Origin: CAWBQO01 sp963790965
GTDB lineage: Bacteria > Bacteroidota > Rhodothermia > Rhodothermales > DASSAV01
NCBI GenBank assembly: GCA_963790965.1
Contig: CAWBQO010000006.1
Location: forward strand, 682,001-746,000
DNA length: 64,000 nt
Direction: 5' to 3'
Numbering within the stretch: position 1 is the first letter of the stretch; each line of letters begins with the position of its first letter. The notes under the pieces were generated by a model, which had not been told where the DNA came from, made no database searches, and saw only the letters and a list, made by a program, of their open reading frames with translations. Positions 35,242 through 43,057 of this stretch are shown piece after piece. The translations under genes and the position numbers were made by a program.

Positions 35242-35952
35242 ATGAAATACCTTCTTGCCGTTTCGGCGATGTTGTTCGGGCTTGTTGCTCCGTCTCGAGC
35301 ACAGACGGGACCGATTGCCGTTCACTTCGGTGCCGACCTCGTAAGCCGTTATGTGGTACGCGGCCTGAGTTTCGGGCAGTCTCCGAGCATCCAGCCCTCT
35401 GCGGCGGTAACTGCGGCCGGTTTCGACCTGGGCACGTGGGGTAACTACAGCCTGACGGGGACGGACGCCGCCAACGGCACGGAGCAAGATTTCTGGATCG
35501 GCTACACCGTATCAGCCAGCCATGCGGGAACAGCCCGCATATCGCTGTTCGATTTCCACTTCCCTGACGCGGGCGATGGCTTTTTCGACACTCGCAACGA
35601 CGGCCGGGGCAGCCACTTTCTGGAAGCACAGCTGAGGCTCAGCCCTTCACGGTTGCCACTGTACTTCTTTGCGGGCCACCACGTCTACAACGATCCCGAC
35701 GGCTCCTGGTATGCCGAAGTGGGCCTTACGCCCCGTCTCGGCGAGCTCCAGTTGAGCCTCGCCGCGGGCATCGCGGGCGCAGAGAGTGGCTGGTACGGCA
35801 CATCAGGCAAAGGCATCTCGCTCATCAATACGTCTTTGCGCTTGAGCCGGCACCTGCAGCTCACCGAGTCCTTTGCACTCCCGCTCCACGGCGAGTTCGT
35901 TCTGAATCCAGAGACCCGCCGGGCGCATTTTGTCTTCGGCCTGTCACTTTGA
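35242..35952 (+). CDS. Outer-membrane beta-barrel protein (TIGR02001-like)
   Basis: 236 residues. Signal peptide MKYLLAVSAMLFGLVAPSRA, then VHFGADLVSRYVVRGLSFGQSPSIQPS, the usual opening of the Gcw_chp/TIGR02001 putative porins. The rest alternates polar and nonpolar residues in about ten strands and ends in FVFGLSL, a barrel-like terminus. Function within the family is unknown. The chemoreceptor gene starts only 32 bp after its stop, so the two are very likely cotranscribed. Confidence 0.75.
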   Translation: MKYLLAVSAMLFGLVAPSRAQTGPIAVHFGADLVSRYVVRGLSFGQSPSIQPSAAVTAAGFDLGTWGNYSLTGTDAANGTEQDFWIGYTVSASHAGTARISLFDFHFPDAGDGFFDTRNDGRGSHFLEAQLRLSPSRLPLYFFAGHHVYNDPDGSWYAEVGLTPRLGELQLSLAAGIAGAESGWYGTSGKGISLINTSLRLSRHLQLTESFALPLHGEFVLNPETRRAHFVFGLSL

Positions 35953-35984
35953 TCCTTCGTATTCTTTTATAACATCGACATAAC

Positions 35985-38300
35985 ATGAAGTCTGTTCGCA
36001 CCAGAATCGTCGTGTGGTTCGTCGCTGGGGCCGGTGTGGCTCTCGCAGTTACAGTCATTGTTGCCGTGTTCATGGCAACCCGGGCGTCTACGGAAACGGC
36101 ATACCGTGAAGCCAGCGAACTTGTCCACCGTTATGCCAATCAGTTCGACGCGGACCGCCAGGAGGAACTGACTGTCGCGCGGACACTCGCGCGCACACTG
36201 CAAGCCTACAGAGGCAACGATCGGTCGGAAGCGGTGGACATGCTCAGGGAGACCCTTAAACAATACCCTGGTATTTTGGGCTTTTCCCTCGGGTACGAGC
36301 CAAATGCTTTCGACGGGCGGGATGCTGCGTTCGCGGGGTCGGGAGGATACCATGACCAAACGGGCCGCTTCGTCCCGTATGTCTTTCATGAGGGCAATGG
36401 CTTGGGATCCGCACCGTTAGTGGGATACGACGAGAAAGATTGGTATGTCGTACCAGAAGAAACGAAGAAGGAGTTTGTGACGAACCCCTATCTTTTTGAT
36501 GGGACTTTGATGATTACGTACTCGGTTCCGATCATGGATGAAGACGGGTTCCGAGGCATCGCAAGCGCCCACGTAGGAATCGACTACATTGACAAGACGG
36601 TTGGAGATATCGACATTTATGAGACTGGCTACGCCTTTATGGCGAGCCGGACGGGCGCGCTATCCGCCTTCCCGGTTGAAGGCGTGATAGGTCGTCAGAC
36701 GCTGACTGAGTTTGCACGGGAGCGTAATAGTGAGGCATTTCTCGCCGTCGCCGAGGCGCTGGCCGACGGTACTTCGGGCTACGTGGAGGGCATCGATCCG
36801 ATCACCGGTAAAGAGGCCGTGCTCTTCTACGCGCCTCTGGAGACAACTGCGGACGTGTTTGTGGCCGTGTTGCCACAGGATGAGATGCTGGCAGGGGTCA
36901 AAGAGATGGTGCACGTCATGCTCCTGGTCGGCCTTCTGGCCATACTGGCCATCGTGGCGCTTGGCTTCTTTATCGGGCAGCGGCTGTCGCGGCCGATCAT
37001 CGAAATGAGCGACGCGGCGGGACGTGTCGCTGCAGGAGACGTAACGGTTCAGACGCACGTCCGGACGCAAGATGAACTGGGGCGCCTGTCTCGGGATTTC
37101 AATGTTATGGTCGCAAGCATCCGCGCCTCCATGGAAAAGAGCGAGCATAGCCAGGCTGTTGCCGAACAAGCTGCTGGGGATGCCAATGCGGCCCGCGAAG
37201 CGGCAGAGAACCAGGGCCGCTATCTATCCGACAGCGTCGCGGCCATTCTTCTGGAGATGGAAGCTTTTTCGAAGGGCGACCTGACTCGACATTTGACGGT
37301 CGAAAAGAACGACGAGATCGGGCAGCTTTTCGAAGGCTTCAACCAAGCGGTGCAGACGATCGGGCAGACCCTGTATCAGGTCAATGCGGCCGTGGACGCC
37401 ACGGCCTCTGCCGCCACGCAGATATCGTCTTCGACAGAAGAGCTGGCGGCCGGATCGCAGGAGCAGTCTTCGCAGGCCGGTGAAGTCGCGGCCGCCGTAG
37501 AGCAGATGAGCCGCACGATCGTGGATAATTCAAGGGGCGCTTCCGAAGCAGCCGCCGTGGCTGACAACAGTGGCCGCGTTGCGGCCGAGGGGGGGCGTGT
37601 AGTCGGCGAAACGGTGCGCAAAATTGAAGAGATCGCCGCCGTCGTGAGCAAGGCAGCCGAGACCGTCCAGCGCCTGGGCACCTCCAGCGAGCAGATCGGT
37701 GAGATTACCGCAGTCATTGACGGCATTGCGGACCAGACGAACTTGCTGGCCCTGAATGCCGCTATCGAGGCCGCACGAGCGGGCGAGCATGGGCGGGGCT
37801 TCGCCGTCGTCGCGGACGAGGTCCGGAAGCTGGCGGAGCGCACCGGAGAGGCAACGAAGCAGATAGCGGACATGATCAGGACGATTCAGCGCGAGACGGA
37901 AGAAGCCGTAAACGCCATGTCCCGGGGCAGCGTAGAAGTAGACGCGGGTATTCGCCTCGCAGGGCAGGCTCGCCAGTCGCTGGATAAAATGGTTGCGGAA
38001 GCTCGCGCCGTCGTGGACAGAGTAACCCAGATTGCAGCAGCCAGTGAAGAGCAGTCCGCCACGAGCGAGCAGATTTCACGCTCCGTGGACACAATCGCCA
38101 CTGTCTCGAATCAGTCCGCAGCCGGCGTGACGCAGATTGCCCGCGCGACGGACGATCTGAATAGGCTCACGCTCGAACTTAAGGGCCTCGTATCGAGCTT
38201 TAAAATTGGCGCAGTTGGTGAGCACGCGAGCGCCGGGGCAGCTCGCCCTCCACAATTTTCGGGCGACGGTGCCAATCGGTTGCCGATTCTACTTGGGTGA
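35985..38300 (+). CDS. Methyl-accepting chemotaxis protein with Cache sensor
   Basis: 771 residues. Transmembrane helix at about 8-30, a double-Cache type periplasmic domain (about 35-295; YVVPEETKKEFVTNPY and HVGIDYI are typical), a second helix at about 303-326, HAMP, a second HAMP-like unit (GDLTRHLTVEKNDEIGQLFEG, about 428-448), then the signalling domain with the invariant tip IADQTNLLALNAAIEAARAG. Adaptation-site Glu/Gln pairs are present in the flanking helices. No che genes are near. A small-molecule ligand is expected, perhaps related to the adjacent barrel. Confidence 0.93.
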   Translation: MKSVRTRIVVWFVAGAGVALAVTVIVAVFMATRASTETAYREASELVHRYANQFDADRQEELTVARTLARTLQAYRGNDRSEAVDMLRETLKQYPGILGFSLGYEPNAFDGRDAAFAGSGGYHDQTGRFVPYVFHEGNGLGSAPLVGYDEKDWYVVPEETKKEFVTNPYLFDGTLMITYSVPIMDEDGFRGIASAHVGIDYIDKTVGDIDIYETGYAFMASRTGALSAFPVEGVIGRQTLTEFARERNSEAFLAVAEALADGTSGYVEGIDPITGKEAVLFYAPLETTADVFVAVLPQDEMLAGVKEMVHVMLLVGLLAILAIVALGFFIGQRLSRPIIEMSDAAGRVAAGDVTVQTHVRTQDELGRLSRDFNVMVASIRASMEKSEHSQAVAEQAAGDANAAREAAENQGRYLSDSVAAILLEMEAFSKGDLTRHLTVEKNDEIGQLFEGFNQAVQTIGQTLYQVNAAVDATASAATQISSSTEELAAGSQEQSSQAGEVAAAVEQMSRTIVDNSRGASEAAAVADNSGRVAAEGGRVVGETVRKIEEIAAVVSKAAETVQRLGTSSEQIGEITAVIDGIADQTNLLALNAAIEAARAGEHGRGFAVVADEVRKLAERTGEATKQIADMIRTIQRETEEAVNAMSRGSVEVDAGIRLAGQARQSLDKMVAEARAVVDRVTQIAAASEEQSATSEQISRSVDTIATVSNQSAAGVTQIARATDDLNRLTLELKGLVSSFKIGAVGEHASAGAARPPQFSGDGANRLPILLG

Positions 38301-38370
38301 ACGGCTACGCGACGAAGGAAGATTCGCTTCTATGATGCAGTAGCGGTCTCCTGCTTGCGCCCCGGTGCCT

Positions 38371-38407
38371 GACAAAAGCTCCGGCTTTCTGAGCCGGAGC
38401 TTTTGTC
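38371..38407. terminator. Bidirectional intrinsic terminator
   Basis: GACAAAAGCTCCGGCT (38371-38386) is the exact complement of AGCCGGAGCTTTTGTC (38392-38407), a perfect 16-bp stem with a 5-nt loop. It serves both the chemoreceptor gene and the converging acidic-protein gene. Confidence 0.9.
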
Positions 38408-38424
38408 GTTCCGGAGAGGCGAAC

Positions 38425-38634
38425 TCAGACTTCGTCCTCTTCGTCTTCGAAAAGATCGTCCTCGTCGTCCTCTTCCTCAAAGTCGTCGTCGTCGAGGTCG
38501 TCGTCTTCGTCGTCCTCCAGATCGTCGTCTTCCTCGTAGTCGTCGAAATCGTCCTCTTCCTCCTCTTCAAACTCGAGAGCGATCGGGAGAACGGGAAGTT
38601 CGAGGATGTCGGTGTCAAAAGGGAGCGTCGCCAT
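38425..38634 (-). CDS. Very acidic small protein
   Basis: 69 residues; after MATLPFDTDILELPVLPIAL nearly every residue is Asp, Glu, Phe or Tyr. The hydrophobic first 20 residues and the acidic tail look like a real short protein, and the gene faces a shared terminator 18 bp away. Such polyacidic proteins can mimic DNA or bind cations or basic proteins, but no family can be named. The purine-rich repeat could also be simple-sequence drift. Confidence 0.5.
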   Translation of the reverse strand: MATLPFDTDILELPVLPIALEFEEEEEDDFDDYEEDDDLEDDEDDDLDDDDFEEEDDEDDLFEDEEDEV

Positions 38635-38893
38635 GATGGTGCGGACGTGCGGTTTGGGTGCGAAGGATGATACGCCGCAGCTTAAACGCTTCTGCGGAAT
38701 GAAGGCAGTATATTACGAACAAGCACGGGGGCAACCGCAAGAGGTGCGCAAAAAATCATAGGCGCGTAACAGGCGGCTTTTTCACAGCAGCGCGAATCAC
38801 AAACAGGCTCCGGTCGTTTCAACGAACGTCCCGAGAACGGGAGGCGTATGGTGCAAGGGGCGCCTGCGGTAGCACGCACAAAGCAGCTTACAG

Positions 38894-39301
38894 ATGAACG
38901 ATACGAACGAGCGGAGTGCCTATCCGCATCCGGACGAATTTAAGGTCATGCGGCCGGAGTATGCGGACCTGGACGACGGCATGTTTCAGGCCACCATTCT
39001 CATCGCTCCCTTCAAGGTCTCCGGACGAAGTGCCACCAAGCCCGGCGCGCGCCGCGCGGCGATCTACGAAGCGGCGAAGACCTACCGCTCCTATCATCCT
39101 TCCTTCAGCGTGGAGATGCCGTTCCCGGAGTCCTTCGAAGATAAGGAAGGCATGAAGTGGAAGCGCGTTCCGCTCCAGCAGCGGGAGAGCCTCGGCGACT
39201 ATATGTTCACCGATCCCGAAGGGGAGGAAGACTTCGCCGACCTCGAAACGATGCTCATGTGGGACGTGCGCCCGAAGCAGGACGAGGACGACGAAGAGTA
39301 G
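38894..39301 (+). CDS. Conserved-looking hypothetical protein
   Basis: 135 residues, no signal peptide, rich in Pro, Glu and Asp, ending in an acidic tail (PKQDEDDEE). Core phrases such as FKVMRPEYADLDDGMFQATILIA look like a folded cytoplasmic protein. I do not recognise a family. It stands alone, with a 259-bp upstream gap in which I see nothing recognisable, and a hairpin after it. Confidence 0.6.
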   Translation: MNDTNERSAYPHPDEFKVMRPEYADLDDGMFQATILIAPFKVSGRSATKPGARRAAIYEAAKTYRSYHPSFSVEMPFPESFEDKEGMKWKRVPLQQRESLGDYMFTDPEGEEDFADLETMLMWDVRPKQDEDDEE

Positions 39302-39326
39302 CAAGGCAGCGCCTGCAGGCCTGGTC

Positions 39327-39357
39327 GGGGCATCCTGCTCACAAAGCGGGGTGCCCC
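39327..39357. terminator. Hairpin between converging genes
   Basis: GGGGCATC (39327-39334) pairs with GGTGCCCC (39350-39357) with one G-U pair. GTGGCGTTTT follows on the plus strand, a weak tail. Confidence 0.45.
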
Positions 39358-39373
39358 GTGGCGTTTTGGGCGC

Positions 39374-39523
39374 TCACCGCCGCCGACGCACGGAGAAGGC
39401 GTGTACGACGCCCGGAACGTAGAAGAGCAGCGTAAGAAGCAGGTTCAGCCAGAACGTGCGCGAAGCGCCCACCCGGATGAACACCGCGAGCGGCGGCAAC
39501 AAAAGCGTCAGCAGCGTTGACAT
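39374..39523 (-). CDS. Pmp3/YqaE-family small membrane protein
   Basis: 49 residues: MSTLLTLLLPPLAVFIRVG, then FWLNLLLTLLFYVPGVVHAF and a basic end VRRRR. This is the exact two-helix layout and motif set (LPPLAVF near the start, FWLNLLLT, LPG-like FYVPGVVHA) of the UPF0057/Pmp3 proteolipids, which affect membrane potential and stress tolerance in yeast and plants. It lies 14 bp after the cca stop on the same strand and may be cotranscribed. Confidence 0.85.
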   Translation of the reverse strand: MSTLLTLLLPPLAVFIRVGASRTFWLNLLLTLLFYVPGVVHAFSVRRRR

Positions 39524-39537
39524 GGCGGGGTCTGTGT

Positions 39538-41007
39538 TCAGTGGCGGGGCGGGGTGCCTGCAAGCACGTCATCCTTGATGCGCATCATGTACGCGAAAGC
39601 GGCCTCGTGCTCGTTGGGAATCTCTCCCTCGAGAATGGCTTCCCGGACCGCCTCCTTTAAGCGGCCAACCGCCGGGCCGGGCGCGAGGCCGAGCGTCTGC
39701 ATGATCTCCCGACCATCCACGGGCGGCTGGAAGTGGCGCAGTCGGTCTTTTTCTTCCACCTCGGCCATCTTCCGCTCCACGAGGTCGAAGCCGGCCAGGT
39801 AGCGCCGTACGCGCGCCGGATTCTTGGACGTAATATCCGCCCGCACGAGCCGCATCAGATCCTCCACGAGATCGCCCGCGTCGAAAAGCAGGCGGCGAAC
39901 GGCGGAGTCCGTCACTTCTTCATCGACCAGGGCCACGGGCCGGTGATGAAGCCGGATGAGTTCCTGCACGGTGCGCATCCGCTCGTCGCCCGGCAGTTTG
40001 AGCCGGTTGAAAAGCGGCGGGATCATGCGCGCGCCGCGGTCTTCGTGTCCGTGGAACGTCCAGCCGGAGCCGGTAACGAACCGTTTGCACCGGGGCTTGG
40101 CAACGTCGTGTAGCAGCGCCGCCCAGCGGAGCCACTCCGTGCATTCGCAGAACGGATCGTCGGAGGCGGCGACGAGGTTCTCCAGCACCTGGAGCGAGTG
40201 GAAGAAGTTGTCTTTGTGCCGCTGCCCCTGCACTTCCTCCACCCCTTTGAGGGCGGTAAGCTCCGGAAGGAAGCGTTCGAGGACGCCGGTCGCGTCGAGG
40301 ATTTTGAAGCCGGCCGACGGCTCGGGCGCGCAGACGATCTTGCGAAGCTCCCCCGTGATGCGCTCCATGCTGAGGATCTCCACGCGCCCGGCACGCGCCC
40401 GCATGGCGTCAAAGGCGGACTCCTCCACCATGAAGCCGAGCTGCGCGGCAAAACGCGCGGCGCGGATCATGCGAAGCGGGTCATCCTCGAACGTCTGCGC
40501 CGGATCGAGCGGCGTGCGGATCAGGCCGCGCTCGAGGTCCGCCTGCCCGTCGAACGGGTCGAGCAGCACGCCGAACCGCTGCGGCAGCAGGTGGAGCGCC
40601 ATCGCGTTGATGGTGAAGTCGCGCCGGAGGAGGTCGTCCTGGAGCGAGCCTTCCTCCACGATGGGCTTGCGCGAGTCGCTGCGGTAGCTTTCCCGCCTTG
40701 CGCCGACGAACTCCAGCTCGATGGCCTCTCCGCCAGGCCCGAAGAGGCGCACGGCCGCCGTGCCGAAGCTCGGGTAAACGTGCGCCGTCGCGCCGCCGAA
40801 CGCTTTGGCTACGGCTTCGGCAAGGCGGATGCCGCTGCCCGGGCCGACCGAGACGAAGTCCACGTCTGTCGTGCGCCGGTTCAGCAGCAGATCACGCACG
40901 AACCCGCCCACGGCGTACGCCTCGATGCCCACCGCCTCGGCAATGGTGCCAATGCGGCCAAGGAGGCTCGTGAGGGGATGACCGGTGAGTTTGGGTACGG
41001 CGGACAT
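39538..41007 (-). CDS. cca: CCA tRNA nucleotidyltransferase with HD domain
   Basis: 489 residues. VGGFVRDLLLNRRTTDVDFVSVG is the class II nucleotidyltransferase motif with the catalytic Asp pair; RRDFTINAMAL and DPLRMIRAARFAAQLGF are the nucleotide-template helices. A C-terminal HD domain (LRWAALLHDVAKP, HEDRGARM) follows. It adds or repairs the tRNA 3-prime CCA end; poly(A) polymerase or A-adding activity is possible in this family. Confidence 0.9.
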   Translation of the reverse strand: MSAVPKLTGHPLTSLLGRIGTIAEAVGIEAYAVGGFVRDLLLNRRTTDVDFVSVGPGSGIRLAEAVAKAFGGATAHVYPSFGTAAVRLFGPGGEAIELEFVGARRESYRSDSRKPIVEEGSLQDDLLRRDFTINAMALHLLPQRFGVLLDPFDGQADLERGLIRTPLDPAQTFEDDPLRMIRAARFAAQLGFMVEESAFDAMRARAGRVEILSMERITGELRKIVCAPEPSAGFKILDATGVLERFLPELTALKGVEEVQGQRHKDNFFHSLQVLENLVAASDDPFCECTEWLRWAALLHDVAKPRCKRFVTGSGWTFHGHEDRGARMIPPLFNRLKLPGDERMRTVQELIRLHHRPVALVDEEVTDSAVRRLLFDAGDLVEDLMRLVRADITSKNPARVRRYLAGFDLVERKMAEVEEKDRLRHFQPPVDGREIMQTLGLAPGPAVGRLKEAVREAILEGEIPNEHEAAFAYMMRIKDDVLAGTPPRH

Positions 41008-41616
41008 GGACGTTCAGCGGGTGGTTGGCCCGCCATAACGCGGAACCCCGCCTTTGCGTTCGCCGAGCGTCCAAACTGCCTGTACGGCGCTAGGGGCACC
41101 TGCAGCCGTTAGGCGGCTCCTTTGGGTAGCGTCCGAATCAACTCAGAGGTAGTACCCGGACGTTAGTTTCACGGCAACGCGAACGCCGCGCTTGGAACGG
41201 CTGGAGGGCTGCACCTATGCTTCTTGCCGGTGGCATTCCGACCGGGCAAAATCATCGCCTTTGAGGCTGTTGAAATTTCAGAACTCGCTGTACGTAGCGG
41301 ACGTTATGGGCCAAAGCACCCACGCGACTACCCCCTCGAGGGGGATTCAAGGGGGTGTTAGCCAGCATTTCGGTCGCGTACATCGTCCCTACTATCTCCC
41401 ATACATCCCATCGATAGTGAATTAACAGGCTCATAATACCTGTACATATCCCTTTTCCTGGTATGCCCTCCGCTGCCTGTTCCGCGCGTCACAAGAACTT
41501 TACATGAAGTCGGTACGTTCTCTAACGAACGCTGAAGAATGATGTATATTGACTATGTCGTTGCTGCGCTGTAGAAAACGGCCAGCTTAGTACCTTATCT
41601 TTAATGGTGTTTTACG
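41008..41616. other. Intergenic region with MITE-like copy 3
   Basis: 609 bp between divergent cca and the lipoprotein gene. Apart from the repeat (41264-41432) there is no gene. The last 180 bp are more AT-rich and must contain the lipoprotein promoter; TATATTGACTATG near 41545 is AT-rich but matches no clear consensus. Confidence 0.5.
41264..41432 (+). repeat. MITE-like dispersed element, copy 3 of 5
   Basis: 169 bp with the best ends: GAGGCTGTTGAAAT at the left and ATTAACAGGCTC at the right. Centre CCCCCTCGAGGGGG is a perfect 14-bp palindrome, followed by ATTCAAGGGGGTGTTAG. Confidence 0.82.
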
Positions 41617-42435
41617 ATGTACCCATTCAGTAAGTTGGGGGGGGGGGTAGCTCTCCTCGTGGTCTTTTTCTTAACGGCTTGTGACCAGTCGGTGGCGCCT
41701 TCGTACAACGAAGCGACCAGGCCGGCTCAGTCAGAAGCCGTTTTTGGCTTCCACGGAGGTGGTGCCGAGTTAGTGAAGGCCGACAGTACGGTTCGTGTTT
41801 ATCGCCTCAGTTCGGCCAACAGTCTTTACTCACAAGCGAAAGCGCGGCGAGACACTTCTTGGGGTAAGCTGCAGGCGCAGAAACTGCCCGAACTGGAATC
41901 CATCTCACGGGCTGGTGCCGCTTCCTTCAACGGCGGTCCTCTGCCGGATCCTGACCCGCGCGACCCGGGAGAAGATCTGTTTTATTATGACATCCCTAAC
42001 AGTGACAGGGACATAGTGCTGTCTGTCCTCGACGTAGAGGAAGACATTGTCTGGCATGAGTTTGTTGACGGGGAGATACTTTCCGGCGATCAGTATGTGA
42101 CGGATTACACGTTATATCAAGACGCCGGCCCTGCTGCTCTGGGCGATGGCTACGTTTCGTTCTCCGGCACCGTTCAGGTCTACGATGGAGATGGCGTTCC
42201 AGCTTATACAGTCGGATACCGAAAAGGGGCCCAGAGCTTCTTCACCATAAGCGGCATCAGAAATAAATTAGAAAATGTTGCGGGATGTATGGACGGGATG
42301 TGGAAGGCACTCCCTTTCTCGGCACAGATAGTTCACGGCGGTGCCTGCTACGACTGTACTCTCGGCGCACACGATCCACTTGGCTGCAGCATTTGCGGCG
42401 CGGGCTTGGTGTACATGGCGGTGGAGTGTTGGTAA
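41617..42435 (+). CDS. Lipoprotein with Cys-rich C terminus, homopolymer in signal peptide
   Basis: 272 residues. Lipobox FFLTAC (Cys22) marks a lipoprotein. The middle is a hydrophilic, Asp-rich domain I cannot assign. The last 50 residues hold six Cys, five of them in the spacing C-x2-C-x9-C-x2-C-x10-C (ACYDC...GCSIC...ECW), with a hydrophobic GAGLVYMAV stretch, somewhat like halocin-type bacteriocin ends. Codons 7-11 contain a run of 11 G. A small membrane protein gene follows 19 bp later. Function unknown. Confidence 0.7.
   Translation: MYPFSKLGGGVALLVVFFLTACDQSVAPSYNEATRPAQSEAVFGFHGGGAELVKADSTVRVYRLSSANSLYSQAKARRDTSWGKLQAQKLPELESISRAGAASFNGGPLPDPDPRDPGEDLFYYDIPNSDRDIVLSVLDVEEDIVWHEFVDGEILSGDQYVTDYTLYQDAGPAALGDGYVSFSGTVQVYDGDGVPAYTVGYRKGAQSFFTISGIRNKLENVAGCMDGMWKALPFSAQIVHGGACYDCTLGAHDPLGCSICGAGLVYMAVECW
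41637..41647 (+). repeat. G11 homopolymer within a lipoprotein gene
   Basis: Eleven consecutive G at codons 7-11 of the lipoprotein signal peptide. The frame is open with 11 G; a loss or gain of one G would frameshift it early. Long G tracts are classic sites of slipped-strand phase variation. Confidence 0.7.
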
Positions 42436-42454
42436 ACCAGGACAGGTAGAAACA

Positions 42455-42769
42455 ATGGAAATCACGTCTTTTGCAAAGACGCGCCACATGGCGCATGCCC
42501 TGCTGTGGGCCTTTTCGCTGTGGGGTTTGCTCTTTATAATCCTGCCAACGGGCGGTTACTGGCACAACTGGGGGGCAACGCTCTTCGTTGCGGCTTCTGC
42601 CCTCGTAATCGTGCTTGGCACAGTGTTCTTTTATCGAACCGGCGACCGGCTCCTGCCGCAGTCAATGCGCGGAGGGGAACCGACGGCGGTCCGAAAGAGG
42701 CTTGCTATGACTGCAGGCTCATTCCTAATCATGACTGTCGTCATCCTGCTCATGCGTGTCTATGGATGA
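42455..42769 (+). CDS. Small three-helix membrane protein
   Basis: 104 residues from ATG 42455; the same frame is open further upstream but inside the lipoprotein gene. Hydrophobic segments at about 12-31, 38-57 and 83-101 suggest three membrane helices with a short basic loop (SMRGGEPTAVRKR). It follows the lipoprotein by 19 bp and is probably cotranscribed. No family recognised; the size and pairing are those of an immunity or accessory membrane protein, which is speculation. Confidence 0.6.
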   Translation: MEITSFAKTRHMAHALLWAFSLWGLLFIILPTGGYWHNWGATLFVAASALVIVLGTVFFYRTGDRLLPQSMRGGEPTAVRKRLAMTAGSFLIMTVVILLMRVYG

Positions 42770-42779
42770 TAGGCGTTCC

Positions 42780-42807
42780 GTGGGAGCCGTTTCAGGACGG
42801 CTCCCAC
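42780..42807. terminator. Hairpin between converging operons
   Basis: GTGGGAGCCGT (42780-42790) pairs exactly with ACGGCTCCCAC (42797-42807), loop of 6. It lacks a T-tract but is placed between the lipoprotein pair and the btu operon. Confidence 0.65.
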
Positions 42808-42835
42808 ACGCTTCCCCCCTCGCAGGGCCATCCAG

Positions 42836-43057
42836 TCAGCCGCCTTCCGTCAGCACCTCATGGAACACGGTTTCTCCGGTGCGTAGCATTTTCCGGACGT
42901 AGGGGCGGCAGAGGCCGCACTTGAGGCCGAAATCGACGTGCTCCTGTAACGCTTCCACGCTCCCGGCCCCCGTCGCGTCTGCCACGCGCTTCAGTTCGGC
43001 AAAAGATCGCTTGTAGCACGTGCAGCGATCGACGCGGACGCGGCTACTCGCCATCAT
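42836..43057 (-). CDS. BFD-like [2Fe-2S] protein in the cobalamin operon
   Basis: 73 residues, with ATG at 43057 or the adjacent Met. Four Cys in the BFD pattern: CTC (12, 14) and, after 32 residues, CGLC (47, 50), within a small helical frame. BFD-like domains bind a [2Fe-2S] cluster and pass electrons, as in bacterioferritin-associated ferredoxin, which drives iron release. The start overlaps the end of the propeller lipoprotein gene by 14 bp, placing it third in the riboswitch-controlled operon. A role in cobalamin reduction is possible but inferred only. Confidence 0.75.
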   Translation of the reverse strand: MMASSRVRVDRCTCYKRSFAELKRVADATGAGSVEALQEHVDFGLKCGLCRPYVRKMLRTGETVFHEVLTEGG

